NCBI RefSeq assembly: GCF_020520425.1
Contig: NC_079492.1
Location: 107,357,157-107,421,156, forward strand
Direction: 5' to 3'
DNA from: Spinacia oleracea
Taxonomy: Eukaryota > Streptophyta > Magnoliopsida > Caryophyllales > Amaranthaceae
Length of the DNA stretch: 64,000 bases
Under the pieces are notes generated by a model that saw nothing but the letters and a program-made list of their open reading frames with translations, did not search any database and had not been told where the DNA came from. Shown one piece after another: positions 24,645-36,893 of this stretch (the stretch's first letter is position 1; the number at the start of each line of letters is the position of its first letter). The translations under genes were made by a program, and so were the position numbers.

Positions 24645-26987
24645 TGTAATACCCCGAATTTTTAAAACTCGGTTAATTATGCTTAATATTTTTATTAAGT
24701 TTAAAATCGTTTTAAATACTAATTTCGAACTTTATTTTTTATTAACGAAGTTTTATTTCGCTTGAGCTTTTAATATTATTACACGATTTACTTTTCAGAT
24801 TTTATAATTTAATTTTTATATTTACAAGCTTGACGACCTTTTAAATCTGAATTAATTTCGGATTTTTAATAATTTCGAAACGTTCTTATTTTATTCGAAA
24901 ACTAAATTTATTTTTTGTTAACGATATTTTTCTAAAGAATTATTTCATAACTTGTTTTATTTAAGTATTTCTATTTCTAGCAATCCCTAAAATAGCAACC
25001 AAAATTTCAGAAATTTTGCCTAAACAAGTAAAATTACCAAAATGCCCCTCAAGAGAAAATATTCCATTTTCCTTCTCTTCCCTTGCTCTCCACATACAAA
25101 CAAGAAGGAAGAAATTCCTTCCATCCTTCCTCTCTTCCCCTAAATCAGTCCATATTCATTGCCTTGGTCCCCAAGGATTTCAGCTTATTGTTCACTCAAC
25201 TTAACACTATAAACAAGCCACAAATTGTCTAAAACTTTCCAACAAATTAAAATCAATTCAAAATCAAACTCAAATTCACCATCAAAACCACCACCAAAAA
25301 CCATCGTGACCACCATCCGGCCACCACCACTACTGTGTACCACTTCCTACCGCCCTATCACCACCACCATTGCTGCTTAACACCACCACGACCACCGTCC
25401 ACCACCGCACTTCCCCTGCTTCTCGGTCACCCACCTCCCCTGCCTCTCTCTTTATTTCCTCTTGCTGCACCACCGACGCCACACCACCATCCCCGGCCAC
25501 CCTCACTAATTGGTGAACTAACCTCCACTGCCCCATAGTCCTGACGACCACCCCTGCCTCCTCTCAGAAGCACCCCCATTCCCCTGTTTTTCCTTCGCCT
25601 AATCGATCTATTTTTCCTCTTCCCTCGCCTGTACCACCGTCGCACAACCACCACCTTCACCAGTGCATCAACCGGTGCAACCCAGCCCAACCGCCGCCTC
25701 CTCTCCTTCCTCCCCGTTCCCTCCTCTGTTTCGGCCCCCTTCCCCTGCTTCGTGTTCTCATTCCCAGGAAACCAAAAATCAGGTTTCAAAGTGAAACCTT
25801 GATTTTATTTCCCTCAAACCCAATTTAAAGTTGGGCCATTTTAGTTGGGCCTTTGAATTCGGACTCGGAGCTCGGAAAGAACGAACCAACGAAAGGCTTA
25901 GAAATCGTGGAATTGAGGTAACGGTTATTGCTAGTACCCACAGTCCCTTCGAAATGTATTTATGAATGATGCTATGAATAATTGATGTTTTATAATATTG
26001 TTGTTTTATGATTTGCGGGATTACAAGTATGATTTAATTGAATTGTTTTATGATAATGCAGATTTATGAAAAGTATTGATTTAATGAATTATTATTTCTA
26101 AAAGAAAGATTTTATGAAATAACGAGATTTAATGGTTTTATTGAACCACCCTGAATGAATGAGATTTTCATAATTAATGTTCCATTAAAAAAACGTAAAC
26201 ATGATAAATAAAAATGTAAGAACTGGTCAAGTTCCACTGTTATGGGGCCCAGGCGCCCCCTGATAAGAAGCACTGACTTCCCCTGATATGGAACAAAGGT
26301 TCCCCCTGATAAGAAGCACTGGCTTCCCCTGATATGGAACCAAGGTTCCCCCTGATAAGAAGCATTGGCTTCCCCTGTTATGGAGTCCAGGCTTCCCCTG
26401 TTATGAAGCACTGGCTTCCCCTTTTCGTAGGAGATGTCCTACCATGTTTTCCTGTAAAGTCCTGACGACCAGAATAATATTGTTAAAAGGAAAAAAGGTT
26501 AAAGAAATGATGATGTTCCTAAAATGATATTTCTGAAATGATGTTTTTGAAATGATGCTTCTGAAATGATGATTTATTAAATGTTTTACTATATTCTATT
26601 CTCCCTGTTTATTAAATAAAATGAATTGAAATGATGTTACGATGTTAGGGTAACTCGTTACTGAGTCTTCGGCTCACCGTTTTGTTTTCTGTTTTAGGTA
26701 CTGCTGGGGACCACGAAAACGGATAGTGGCGAGGATTTCACTTTAGCAATGTTCACCTAAGTTAATGTTAAGTTGTAATAAGTTTGAGTATGACTCTTGA
26801 TTAAGTTATGTACTTGGATTAAGGAATTAAAAGGGTTATTATATTATTTGGAGATTTAATAGTAATTAAGATGATGGTTTCCTTGTGATTCCCAAAGGGG
26901 AGTTACGGCAGAAATGTCCCGACCGAATTCGGATGATTCCGCTGCTAAGTATGCTTTAATACTTGAATTAGAGGTCGGGGCGTTACA
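24645..26987 (+). repeat. Right LTR of gag-only gypsy element
   Basis: Starts TGTAATACCCCGAATTTTT and ends GGTCGGGGCGTTACA (2343 bp). ACTTG follows at 26988-26992, matching the left flank. Both ends therefore define one insertion, 19514-26987, inside the 3' region of the LINE. Confidence 0.92.
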
Positions 26988-27005
26988 ACTTGATACTTGG
27001 AACTG

Positions 27006-29250
27006 TCAAGTTCCACACTGCAGTGTTCCTTGATTTCCAGATATGATACACCAGGCAGGCAATGGCAGTGTACATGATGGTTTCTGGACCTTGCTCTTAC
27101 CATATCTTTGAATCCATTTCAAGAGAGACAAGATGGAGTTTCTACCCTGTTGGAATCCCAACCAGGACATGACCTCCTGTCTACAAGCAGCACTAAAGGA
27201 GCACTCAAAAAAGAGATGCACCGTGGACTCAGTACAAGCACCACACACAGGACACAGATCATCTGTGCCTATATTTAACTTAAACAACCTGTCTTTGGTC
27301 TTCAATCTGTCAAGAAGAGCAAGCCATAAGATACCTATGTTTGGGAACACTCAGCCTGTTGACATAGCTTTGCCATTGGACATGGTTCCTTGAGTGCAAA
27401 GCTCACTGTAAATGCCCTTGATGGAGTATTTGGGGCCACATAGCCACTGTGTAGAGTTGAGTTGAGTAGTGCAGTAGCTTTTGAGCTTGTAGAGAACCTT
27501 CACTACCCAGCTAGCAGCAGCAGGAGCAGTGAACTGAATCCACCCTTTATCTTTCACATACACAGTGTGGACCCATTTAACCCAGATATTGTCTTGCTTT
27601 TGAGCAATGGCCCAAACCTGTTTCCCCACAGCAGCTTGGTTCCAAAGCAAAATGTTCCTAAAACCAAGTCCCCCTTGTGATTTTGGCTGACATAACTTAT
27701 CCCAAGCAACTGGACCAGGCCTACTATCATCATAGTTGCCAAACCAAAGGAAAGATCTTCACATATAATTATTTTTTTTGAGGACAGCTTTAGGGAATAA
27801 GAACATCTGAGCCCAGTACACACATATGCTCATCAGTACATAGTTCACCAGTTTTACTCGTCAATAAGGCCATCATAGTCCTTAGATTTCATTTTCCAAG
27901 GGCTGACTGGAACACCAAGATAAGAGAAAGGGAGTGATCCCAGTTTGAAACCAGTAAGAGTTACAAACTCATGAGTCTTGTGGTCAGGAATACCACAGCA
28001 ATAAAGAAAGGATTTGTGAGGGTTAACCTTAAGACCAGTACTATCAGAGAAACACTTAAACTCTTGCAGAGTCAACTGCACAGACTGTTTGTCACCTTTG
28101 CAAAAAATAAGAAGATCATCAGCAAAGAAAAGGTGATTGAGCTTCAAACTTCTACATCTGGAATGAAATCTGAAACCAGTTTGATCCCCTATGGAAGTCA
28201 TTTCCCTAGAGAAATACTCCATGCATAGCGTAAAAAGAAGGGGAGACAAAGGGTCCCCTTGTCTCAACCCCCTTCTTGGGTGAATCAACTCTGTAGGTGA
28301 ACCATTGAACAAGATTGAGTATTGTGTGGTAGTCAGGCAAGTCATGATCAATTGAATGAAGTGAGTTGGAAACCCCAGGTCCAACAAGATCTCACCAATG
28401 AAGTCCCACTCAACTGTTTCATATGCTTTTGAGATCCAATTTCATCATACAATTGGCTTGATGTTGGCCTTTTCTGTACATTTTGATCACACCTTGACAT
28501 ACCAGTATATTATGGAGAATGGACCTCCCTTTGACAAAAGCTCCTTGGTTGCAAGAGATGATATCATGAAGTACAGACCCCAAATTTTCACACAAGAGCT
28601 TGGAGATGCACTTGTACAACACTGAACAACAAGCTATTGGTCTGAAATCACTGACTGATGAAGATACACTTGTATTTGGGATCAAAGTGATTGAGGTGGA
28701 ATTGATCTCTCTTAGCATTTTCCAAGTAGCAAAGAAATCATTGACTGCAGCATGAAGGTCATTCTTAATGATGTCCCAAGAACACTTGTAGAAGTGACTA
28801 TTGAAACCATCCAAACCAGGGGCCTTATTTATCGGAATACCATCTAACACCCTTTTAACATCAGCTAGAGAGAAATTGCAGGAAAGCTAGTTCTTGTGAG
28901 CTTCAGTGAGTCTTGGTCCTCTATCCATTATGGCCTTCTGAATAGGTGACCTAGTGTCTTTTGACAGCAGAACAAATTCCTGTAAAAGTCCAAGAAAGCA
29001 TCTTGGACCTCCTTAGGAGAGTTCACTAATACCCCATCAGCATTCTAAATGGAATGAATTGTGTTGTACTTCCTTCTTTGTCTAATGCTCTGATAGAAAG
29101 CTTTGGAGTTTTCATCACCTTTTCTAGCCAATGCAGTTTAGCAGTTTGGTGTAGGAAAGATAACAGGTTATCTTGATCTTTCCTGTAAGCAGCTGCAGTG
29201 GTCTTCTCTGCTGTGGAAAGTTCTATATTTGTGGGGTTGATGAGCGACAT
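27006..29250 (-). pseudogene. LINE ORF2: reverse transcriptase and zf-RVT region
   Basis: On the minus strand, pieces in order are NKAPGLDGFNSHFYKCSWDI, FVKGRSILHNILVCQG, RRGLRQGDPLSPLLF, the catalytic FFADDLLIF, and a late zinc-binding domain LCPVCGACTESTVHLFFEC. These are the hallmarks of plant L1-like non-LTR reverse transcriptases, which copy element RNA at a nicked chromosomal target. The frame is broken in several places (between 28419 and 28387, near 27840, and near 27351), so no functional protein is made. The endonuclease part lies upstream, beyond the solo LTR at 29238-30998. Confidence 0.9.
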
Positions 29251-30998
29251 TTATGTCGCTCTTAGCTTAGGATTTTATGTTAGTTTTTATACTTTTTTAT
29301 AGTTTTTATAGCTTTTTGTATGAATTTTATAAGTTTCGTTCCATCTTGTGCTTTATAGGTGATTATGATGAAAAGTGATGGAAAACAAGTAGAATCAAGC
29401 CAAAACAGGGCTTGTGCGATCGAGTGATGGTTTATGCGCCCGAACAGAGGAGTGCAAATGGGCACAAGGAATATCCAGTTCTGTGTGATCGAACGTGCTC
29501 TGTTGTTCGGTCGCACATGATTGATTTTTGGAGTCAGAATGTCTCTAATTTGGGATGCGACCGCAGAGCCTACTACTCGACAGCACAGGTTTTGTGCGAT
29601 CGAACGTGCTCTGTTGTTCGGTCGCACAGGATTGATTTTTGGAATCAGAATGTCTCTAATTTGGGATGTGACCGCACAAGGCTCTCTACTCGACCGCACA
29701 AGAGTTGTGCGCCCACACAAGGCCTTTCGTTCGAGCGAATCATGCTGCAGAGGAATTATGAGCCAAAGAAACCCCATTCGATCGAACATGGTTCTTCGTT
29801 CGGTCGCACATGACGGAGGAAATGTTCTTCTCTGCCTTCGCTCGCACAGGTCCCAGTGTTTGCTCGAACGGTTCTTTTACGTTCGGTCGCACAAAGAGTT
29901 TGTGCGACCGAATGGCTGCGCGGGCTGCTATTATTCGAATTTTGGCTTCTATTTGGGGAAACTTATAAATAGATTTTTCGATTATTTTGTTAAGAATAGA
30001 ATTTTAGACAATTTTAGATTCTCAAAGTTAGTTTTTCAGCATTTGTAGAGAGAGAAACTCTCCTCCATTGAAGCATCAATTTGTAATTCTCTAAACTCTT
30101 CTTCTAATTTTGTGCAATTCAATTCAATTTCTTAATTCTTGCTTTTGTTGTGATTGTTGATTGTTCTATAATTCCTTCAATTCTTGAATTCTTTTTTATT
30201 TTACTTTAGTTACTTTGATCTTTAATTCTCTTGTTGATTGTTCAATTGATTGTTCTAGTCTTTGATTCTCTCTTCCTAATCCTTCAATTTCATGCTTGCT
30301 AGTGTAGAATTAATGGATTTCTTGATTTCTAGAATGGCTAGTGAGTAGATTTAGGTTAGGGAAAGGGGAGAATCTAGGGGCTTAATTAGGGAAATTTGAT
30401 GATTTGATTGACGAATGATTGATGTGATTAAATTGATTTAGTGCTAGGATTTTCCATGATCAATTGAGTAGTAGTTGCAAATGCTAGTTGATTGAATTAG
30501 ATTGGAATGTATGATTTAGGTTTGGAAAGACATTGTGAGCCTAATTCATGCAAGTGAATGATAGTTCCTATTATATGCAAGCTAATCTAGCTTAGGACTA
30601 TGCGAAATCTTCTCTATAGGCTAGGTTGCTTCGCGTGCTCTATCCGAGAGGTGGCGAGTACGTCATTAGTTTTCATTTCCCTATGTGCTATTTCATTGCA
30701 TCATTCATTATTACTAGATGGTAGTTCGTTTCCCCTGATTTCCCTAGACTATCCCCAACTCCCTAACGTTTCCCTTCCTTGATTCAATCTAATTTAATTG
30801 TTAGTTTAGCTTCATAGTGATAATTCAAATCAAACCTCTTGTTCGAACTAGCTTGACATTTAAACTCGAGAACCATCGTTTCTTTGGGACGATCCCTTTA
30901 CTTGCCACTATAGTTCATATAGTTGGTTAGTCTAGCGGTTCTATAAATTTTGTTTGATTGTGGCGTTGATCTTTCAACGACGGAAAAACGCCCTATCA
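29238..30998 (+). mobile_element. Solo LTR (1.76 kb) inside LINE
   Basis: TGATGAGCGACAT...CGCCCTATCA, flanked by GGGGT at 29233-29237 and 30999-31003. A TATA box, TATAAATAG, is at 29964-29972. Removing it with one TSD joins the LINE frame. There is no internal coding region. TG...CA ends, a 5-bp TSD and the U3-R-like layout fit a solo LTR, probably of a gypsy Tat/Athila-type element (the ACGATCCCTTTACTTGCCACTATAG segment is reminiscent of these). The lineage is inference. Confidence 0.8.
29482..29690 (+). repeat. Tandem duplication of about 112 bp with palindromic motif
   Basis: Two adjacent copies of GTGCGATCGAACGTGCTCTG...GGTCGCACA followed by GATTGATTTTTGGA and AGAATGTCTCTAATTTGGGA. The words GTGCGAYCGAA and TTCGGTCGCAC recur in both orientations through 29400-29920, so the U3 part can fold into many hairpins. 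Confidence 0.75.
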
Positions 30999-31026
30999 GG
31001 GGTCAGGGTGAAGTTTATCTTGAATC

Positions 31027-31910
31027 TCAGATAGTTGAGATTAGCAGTCTCAAGTCATGCTTGCTCCACTTTAGCTTCTGTGTGATTCTGAACATAACAC
31101 ACCCATACACATATTTTGTCCAATTCCTTTCCACAATAGGCAAAAACTCATCTGATGAGGTCCACATATTGTAGAATATGAATGGTTTCTTCAGCTGTCT
31201 GGTGGGATAGGTACTTAGAACCATGGGACAATGGTTATATGTACCCTCAGGAGGTACAAAGCTTGTGCATTGGGGGACAAGTCATCCGATGAAGCATTAG
31301 AGAGCACTCTGTCAATTCTGGAGAAGACCCTATCACTTCCATCTTGCTTGTTATTCCATGTGTAGAGTCTGCCTACAGTTTTTACCTCAGTGAGTTGGCA
31401 ATAAGCCATACAGTTCCTCATAGGTTAGACATCTGACAATCTCACAGGGTTACCAATTCTATCCTCTATTTCTTTTATAGCATTAAAATCTCCCATGATT
31501 ACCCAATCAGATGGAATCATGCTGGCCAAGGTGCAAAAATTGGACCATAGTGGTTCCCTTTCAGAGGCAAAATTAAACCCATATATGAAGGAGACAAAGA
31601 ACCCCACACCATAACATCTAGGGGTCACAAATCCATGGATGATCTGACTCTCCATGTGGATAATATCTATCTGAAACACATCAGGGTCCCAAGCTAGGAC
31701 TATTCTACCATTTTTGTGATGGCTAAGATTGGAATTAAAGTACCAATTTGGGAAGATATTGAGATACAGATCTCCCATCTTGGGTGACTTTACTCTTGTT
31801 TCAAGGAGGCAACAGAGTTTAAATGTGTGAGCACGGATCATAGTTCTCACATTAGCTTGTTTTTCCTTTCTGTTGATCCCCCTTACATTCCAACATAGAA
31901 TTCTACCCAT
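31027..31910 (-). pseudogene. LINE ORF2: apurinic-like endonuclease domain
   Basis: On the minus strand it starts MGRILCWNVRGINRKEKQAN, with LLETRV and then WVIMGDFNAIKE and SRIDRVL. These are the Asn, Glu and Asp motifs of the exonuclease/endonuclease/phosphatase fold used by L1-like elements to nick target DNA. The frame breaks near 31422 and again near 31215. The reading then continues through YNMWTSSDEFL to the solo LTR at 30998. Confidence 0.88.
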
Positions 31911-32139
31911 TAGGACTAGGGGATGCCACTCCCCTGCCGGCCTAATGATTGCACACTGCCTGCATGGTTGGTCATAGACACCTCAACATCACTGTCCATC
32001 TCATTGCCAGATTCAGAAAGGGCTTGGTATGTGTTTGAGGTAACCACTGGTTTCAATTGTTGCCCTACCACTCTACTTAATTTGGTTGCTTAAACAAACA
32101 CATTGGTTGTCTCCACAGATTTGGCTTGTGCGGGTAGGG

Positions 32140-33605
32140 TGTGAGGGGGTCGAAAAAGCACGAGGCTAATGCGTGACCTCGTCCCTCGTGGGTGTGACGA
32201 TTCTTTTATTCAATCAAGTGTAATTGGATTTCCTGTGAGTATACACCCAATTGACTAGTAATATAGTAGTCGCCATTCAGTTTTTAACGACAATGAGAAA
32301 AACTGACAAAATCCGGTTATCGTGACATAAAGGGAGTGCAATTATGTTTGACCACGACGGCCGTAGGTTCCTTTGTGATCCCTGGTGTGGGGATCTCTCA
32401 ACATACACCCGCAAGGTAGAGATTGAGGGTTCGGGGGACTGTAACTACCGAGAGGAGTACTTCGCTCGTCGATAACTCCAGAGGCAGGATATCCTTACTA
32501 GCTCAGCATAAATAATTGAAGGGACATGCGTTAACTATTAAACTAATCTGAGTTGATTTTAGCAATATGCAACATATAATACTAGATCGATCGCGATTAT
32601 CTGATTTAAATAGTATTAAGGGACCTAGCATGATAATCCAATTTCCCAAAAATATTATATTTGTTAGGCGTGATAGAACAATCAGATTTAGTTAGTTTAA
32701 CAGTTCATAAAAAGGGCGAGGAAAGCAATTAAATCATCGAAAAGGGACACATTACGACGCACCCTTGAGAGGTGCGTCACGGTTCTCAGAAAACTAACCA
32801 CTTTGACTTTGCTATTTCTCCTTTTTATTTAACGAATCTCAATTATGGGACAGGATACGTTCTGTTCGATTTATGGATCGATTGCGACAGAACGCGTGAA
32901 CAATTTCGCAGCGTGAGGCTTAGGCTAAGGGTTGGAGTCAATACTCAGAATATGAATTGTGTGTTTTCCACGTCGAATTTGGGCTGTATTTATAGGGGAG
33001 AGTTCGTGGGAAGATAGAATTGTAGAGTTCTAATCCGCAAAGAATTAGGAAAAAACACGTACCCAGGTATTTTCAGCGCCCAGGCCAGGGCGCCGAAGAT
33101 TTCGGCGCCCAGAGCCAGGCGTTGAAAATAGGGTCTGGGCTGTATTCTTAGTCAGATTCGGATTCCTGAAATCCGTAGTGTTTGAGACTTAATCGAGTCT
33201 TTTAGTGCGTATCAATTTCATGACGGAATGCGTCTGGTCCCGTTACGAACTCTAGGCTCGTTAGGATTTTAATTAATACGTAACTCTTATTTCCGAATCA
33301 TATTAGGAATAGGATTCTCGCAGTTTTCTATCTCATTTAGGATTTATGTTGGGGTGCAACACCTAATTCTGACAGGTTTCTATCTTTTATGACTTGCCAC
33401 TTTTAGAAACTACCCTTTACGGCAGTTACTATTTTTAGCAGGTTTCCATAAATAGCAGGTTTCTATACATAGCAGGTTTCGGGTGAAGTGAAAAGGGGAA
33501 TTGAGATTCGTTTATTTTATAGGAGATGCGTTGTCAAGTGGAGATTTACGCTTTCATCATCGAACCTTTCCCTTTCGGGAATGGGGACAAAAGTAGGTGT
33601 CTACA
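32140..33605 (+). mobile_element. Solo LTR (1.47 kb) inside LINE
   Basis: TGTGAGGGGGTCG...GTGTCTACA, flanked by TAGGG at 32135-32139 and 33606-33610. A TATA-like TATTTATAG is at 32987-32995. No coding capacity. It separates LINE ORF1 from ORF2. Contains a perfect 10-bp-arm hairpin, GGGCGCCGAA-GAT-TTCGGCGCCC, at 33088-33110, downstream of the TATA box and therefore probably transcribed. Confidence 0.8.
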
Positions 33606-33675
33606 TAGGGTAGGAGTTGTTTTATGTTGAATAGGTTTTGGAACCCACACCTTCCTAGTAGGACCAGTAGGTCTC

Positions 33676-34752
33676 CTAGTACAAAGATTTGTCATGTCCT
33701 ATACCTCCACAGATGGTGCATGAAACAGGAAGCCAATCATACTTGACTTGTTGTTCAACTTTGGTACCCTTTTCATTGATGAAGTGAATCACCTCAGGAA
33801 ATGATTGGTCCATACTGACCTCAACAAGGACCCTTGCATACATCAACTTATCTCTATTTTTTGTGGCCTGGTCAACTTTGAGCATGACACCAAGTTGACT
33901 TACAATCTTGGTTAAACTCTTATCCCCCGGTATTTTACATCAAGACCTTGTAACTGAATCCATATTGGAATTTTCTTGACAAGATCCTTACTAAAATTGA
34001 CATCTGTAGACCATGGTTTAACTATTAGTGGTTTAGAAACAAAGAATTGAAACCCATTCCGGAGTACTTTCTCACAGTTCTCCATTGTTGAGAATCGGAC
34101 CATGTAAATGCCTTTCCCTACTTGAGAAACTTTGTCTACCCCAAATTTCCCCCAAATTCGTCTCACATAAACTTCCATAATATTTTGTGGAGGGTTTGCA
34201 CCCAACACATAACAAACCACAACTGATTCCCAGAATTCCAGTTCCTCTCTTATGTCGTCAAAATCGATTGTCACCACAGGGGTTAAAACAGGGGATGGGA
34301 TTGGGTTACAGTCAATACTACTCATGTGTTCTTTATTATTGAATTCAATAGGTATATTCATAGTCACAGGATGATTTGCAATCACAGGAATACTCAAACT
34401 AGCATCATTCGTGCCAATTTTTTAATTCGATTGAAAATGGGTTCGAGCATCCTTACCACTATGTAGGCCAATTCAACCAGGCATTGAACTCGCCTCGAAC
34501 CTGCGATTGTTGTTGCAAATGGTGCAGGCTTGCTTTTGGTGTCGAAATTTTGTTCAGATCGAAAGCTTGATCATCTGGGTTTTCATCCGAGTGCACTGAA
34601 ATGTCATCGCATTCCGCCATTAAAGGGTTTTTGTCAAGCTTTTCCTGGGTCTTAGCTTTAGTTTCCATCTTCGAGTTAACTTGTGGAGTTTTTGCTTTGG
34701 ACTTGCTTCCACCATTGTTGTTCTTCTTGGATTGTTTTCGCGTGTTTGCCAT
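33676..34752 (-). pseudogene. LINE ORF1 (DUF4283/zinc-knuckle nucleic-acid-binding protein)
   Basis: On the minus strand it begins MANTRKQSKKNNNGGSK, a basic start. After a frame break near 34459-34397 it continues with the plant LINE gag-like domain (VRRIWGKFGVDKVSQVGKG, PIWIQLQGLDVKY) and ends in a CCHC-like CTICGGIGHDKSLY. There the last Cys of the knuckle is Tyr and a stop follows. ORF1 proteins bind element RNA. This copy is non-functional. Confidence 0.82.
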
Positions 34753-35409
34753 GGCGACGAAGGAGGGGAGAGTCCTCTTCGAACCCGCGATTTATTTTCT
34801 TTTACAAACTAAAATATTTTATTTTATTTTAAGGAAAGTTATTTAAGGAAATGTAACAAATTTATGTACTCTCTATTGCATCCTTACCACTATGTACTCT
34901 CTCATGCAAAGTTATTTAAGGTGTAACAAATTTTTTTTTAAAAAAACAATTAATTAACTTAAATGTCTTCAAATTTTTAAATTGAAAACTTGAATTATAA
35001 AACAAAAAGGATATGGAGTGAAAATTAAAACATATTTTCAAAGTTGCTAAATTTCAATCAATCTAAGAAATATAGAAAATATCACTTTTTATTTCTATAA
35101 TTAACTTACTTCTACTCTAATGATTTTAATAAAAACATAAAACTTTAGTTAAATGATAGTGAACCATACACTTTATAACTTATAGGGAGTATTATTATAA
35201 AAAAAAAAAAAAAAACTAGAATGCTAACCAAAACTCCTTCTCTTTGTATTTGATTCAGGCAATTTGTAGAATGTTTTTTTTTTTTTAAGTATTGTAGAAT
35301 GCATTGTTTTTATAACTATTAGTTTTTCTAATTTGAACCCCATAATTAACTGATTGGCTATTTATACTGATTAATTATCTTAACTCCGCAACCATAATTC
35401 AGCAAAGTA

Positions 35410-35786
35410 CTCCCTTTGTTTCTTTTTGTTTGTTACGTTTAGACTTTTGCACGTTTATTAACGTATAATAAAAATTCTTTTTTTTTTTATTAAAAAAATA
35501 AACCCAAGTAAAATCTCAATCCACTAATCACTACAACAACCAATAAGATTGTTTTATTTATCAAAATGGACCAATAATGGAAAACACAAAGATTGCTAAC
35601 TTAACATACTTAGAAAATTGTAAAGAAACTTAATGAGTTGAAAAAATTGGACCAATTAAAATTAAAATTAGTTGGCACACAAAATGATAGTATAATAAGT
35701 TTTTAAAAGGAAATATTCTTGCACGTAACAAACATTGTGAAACACCCTAAAAGGAATACGCAACAAACAAAAAGAAACGGAGGGAG
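35410..35786. mobile_element. Stowaway-like MITE
   Basis: Ends CTCCCTTTGTTTCTTTTTGT and ACAAAAAGAAACGGAGGGAG are inverted repeats, flanked by TA at 35408-35409 and 35787-35788. No ORF. Lies in the Helitron. Confidence 0.85.
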
Positions 35787-36119
35787 TAGTTAACAACCAT
35801 AAAATCATACAATACTATTAATTCAGCAAAGTCATTTACCAATAGCTATAAAATACATCACGTCATTATTAGAGCATGACATTTTATCTTAGACATCTAA
35901 CACCAATTTAATTATCTAACATCGTCGAGAAAACATGATTTATCATATAACATCCTTGATCAATTTCATAATTATAGTACTTTATGTTTATTGTCATTCC
36001 CATTATACAAAGTACTTCGTAATTGTTTTTATTTAATTACAGTACTTCATGTATATGCATTATTGTAATAGCATTTTAATTTTATAAAAGTCCAGTGCAG
36101 TAGCACGGACACAAACTAA

Positions 36120-36893
36120 TAGAAAAATAAGGAAATATAATAAGGAGATCAAATTATAAAAACACTAATTAAGTGAAACACGAAAGTCACGAAGAGTCCC
36201 GATGAAGGATAACAGAATGAAGAACGACTCCGAGGACTTGAAAGCAAAATACTACGGACTACTTTTTTTTTCTTCACCAATTTATTAAAGCAATTGTGCT
36301 TGAAAGCTTTGAAACCTGCTTTTCAATAAGGCTATTTAACGTAACTAACCTAGCTTCCACTGTAAATTTCATCTCACTTGTATTCTTCCTCTGTTTTAAA
36401 ATAGTATCCCCACTTTGAATTTCACTCTTGCAATATATACTGAAAATACAATAATATTTATATGATATGATATTATATTATATTATATTATATACTCTAT
36501 ATAACATTCGCTTGCTTATGTATGTTATGGAGCAGTAGAGGTCGGTTAAAATAAGACATGTTTATGATGGTGAAAAACCCAAGTGAAGCAACTATTTTAA
36601 AAGAAATTGAGAGAATATAGGCGGAGTACATTACTTGTATTATGTTGAGACCCCATGCATGACAAACAAACAAAATGCACATCATGATCGAGTTGTCCTA
36701 CATTTAATATGAGAAAAATTTATCATGTTACGAGCATCCTAACAACCAACTTGTAAGGTTGAGAAGCTACTAGCTCCTTCGATTACTAATTGATTTTATA
36801 AAAAAAACACTTAGATTCAAATTGAATAACTTTTATCCTCGTTCTATCCTCGATCGGCACGAGGTGCGACCAGAGGCCTATAGTGTGTCTGGC
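36120..36893. other. Non-coding AT-rich stretch
   Basis: No supported gene. Includes a short pentanucleotide-like run of ATATT/TATTA units at about 36465-36495. Confidence 0.5.

Larger units (their letters stand above)
19277..34898 (-). mobile_element. L1-like LINE with three nested LTR insertions
   Basis: The element is flanked by a 13-bp duplication, CTCTCATGCAAAG, at 19264-19276 and 34899-34911. On the minus strand its 3' end carries an A tract (T run at 19277-19285) after AATAAAATTATTACTTG. In order on the minus strand it holds ORF1 (33676-34752), an endonuclease (31027-31910), reverse transcriptase and a zinc-binding C-terminal domain (27006-29250). The interrupting elements are 19514-26987, 29238-30998 and 32140-33605, each with its own 5-bp TSD. 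Removing them leaves about 5.1 kb. Many stops and frameshifts make it inactive. Confidence 0.9.
19205..36119 (+). mobile_element. Helitron split by a LINE and its nested insertions
   Basis: The proposed 5' end is A|TCTATATTATTAAAGTGG at 19205. The 3' end has a hairpin, GTCC(A)GTGC and GCACGGAC at 36090-36110, then CTAA at 36116-36119 and a host T. Without the LINE and one copy of its TSD the element is about 1.3 kb with no ORF, so it is non-autonomous. It also carries a Stowaway-like MITE (35410-35786). Pairing of the two ends is inferred from orientation and nesting. Confidence 0.55.

Noticed and set aside
29412..30048. ORFs of 133-175 codons in the solo LTR
   Set aside because: They come from the 112-bp duplication. 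The region has LTR structure with TATA box and TSD.
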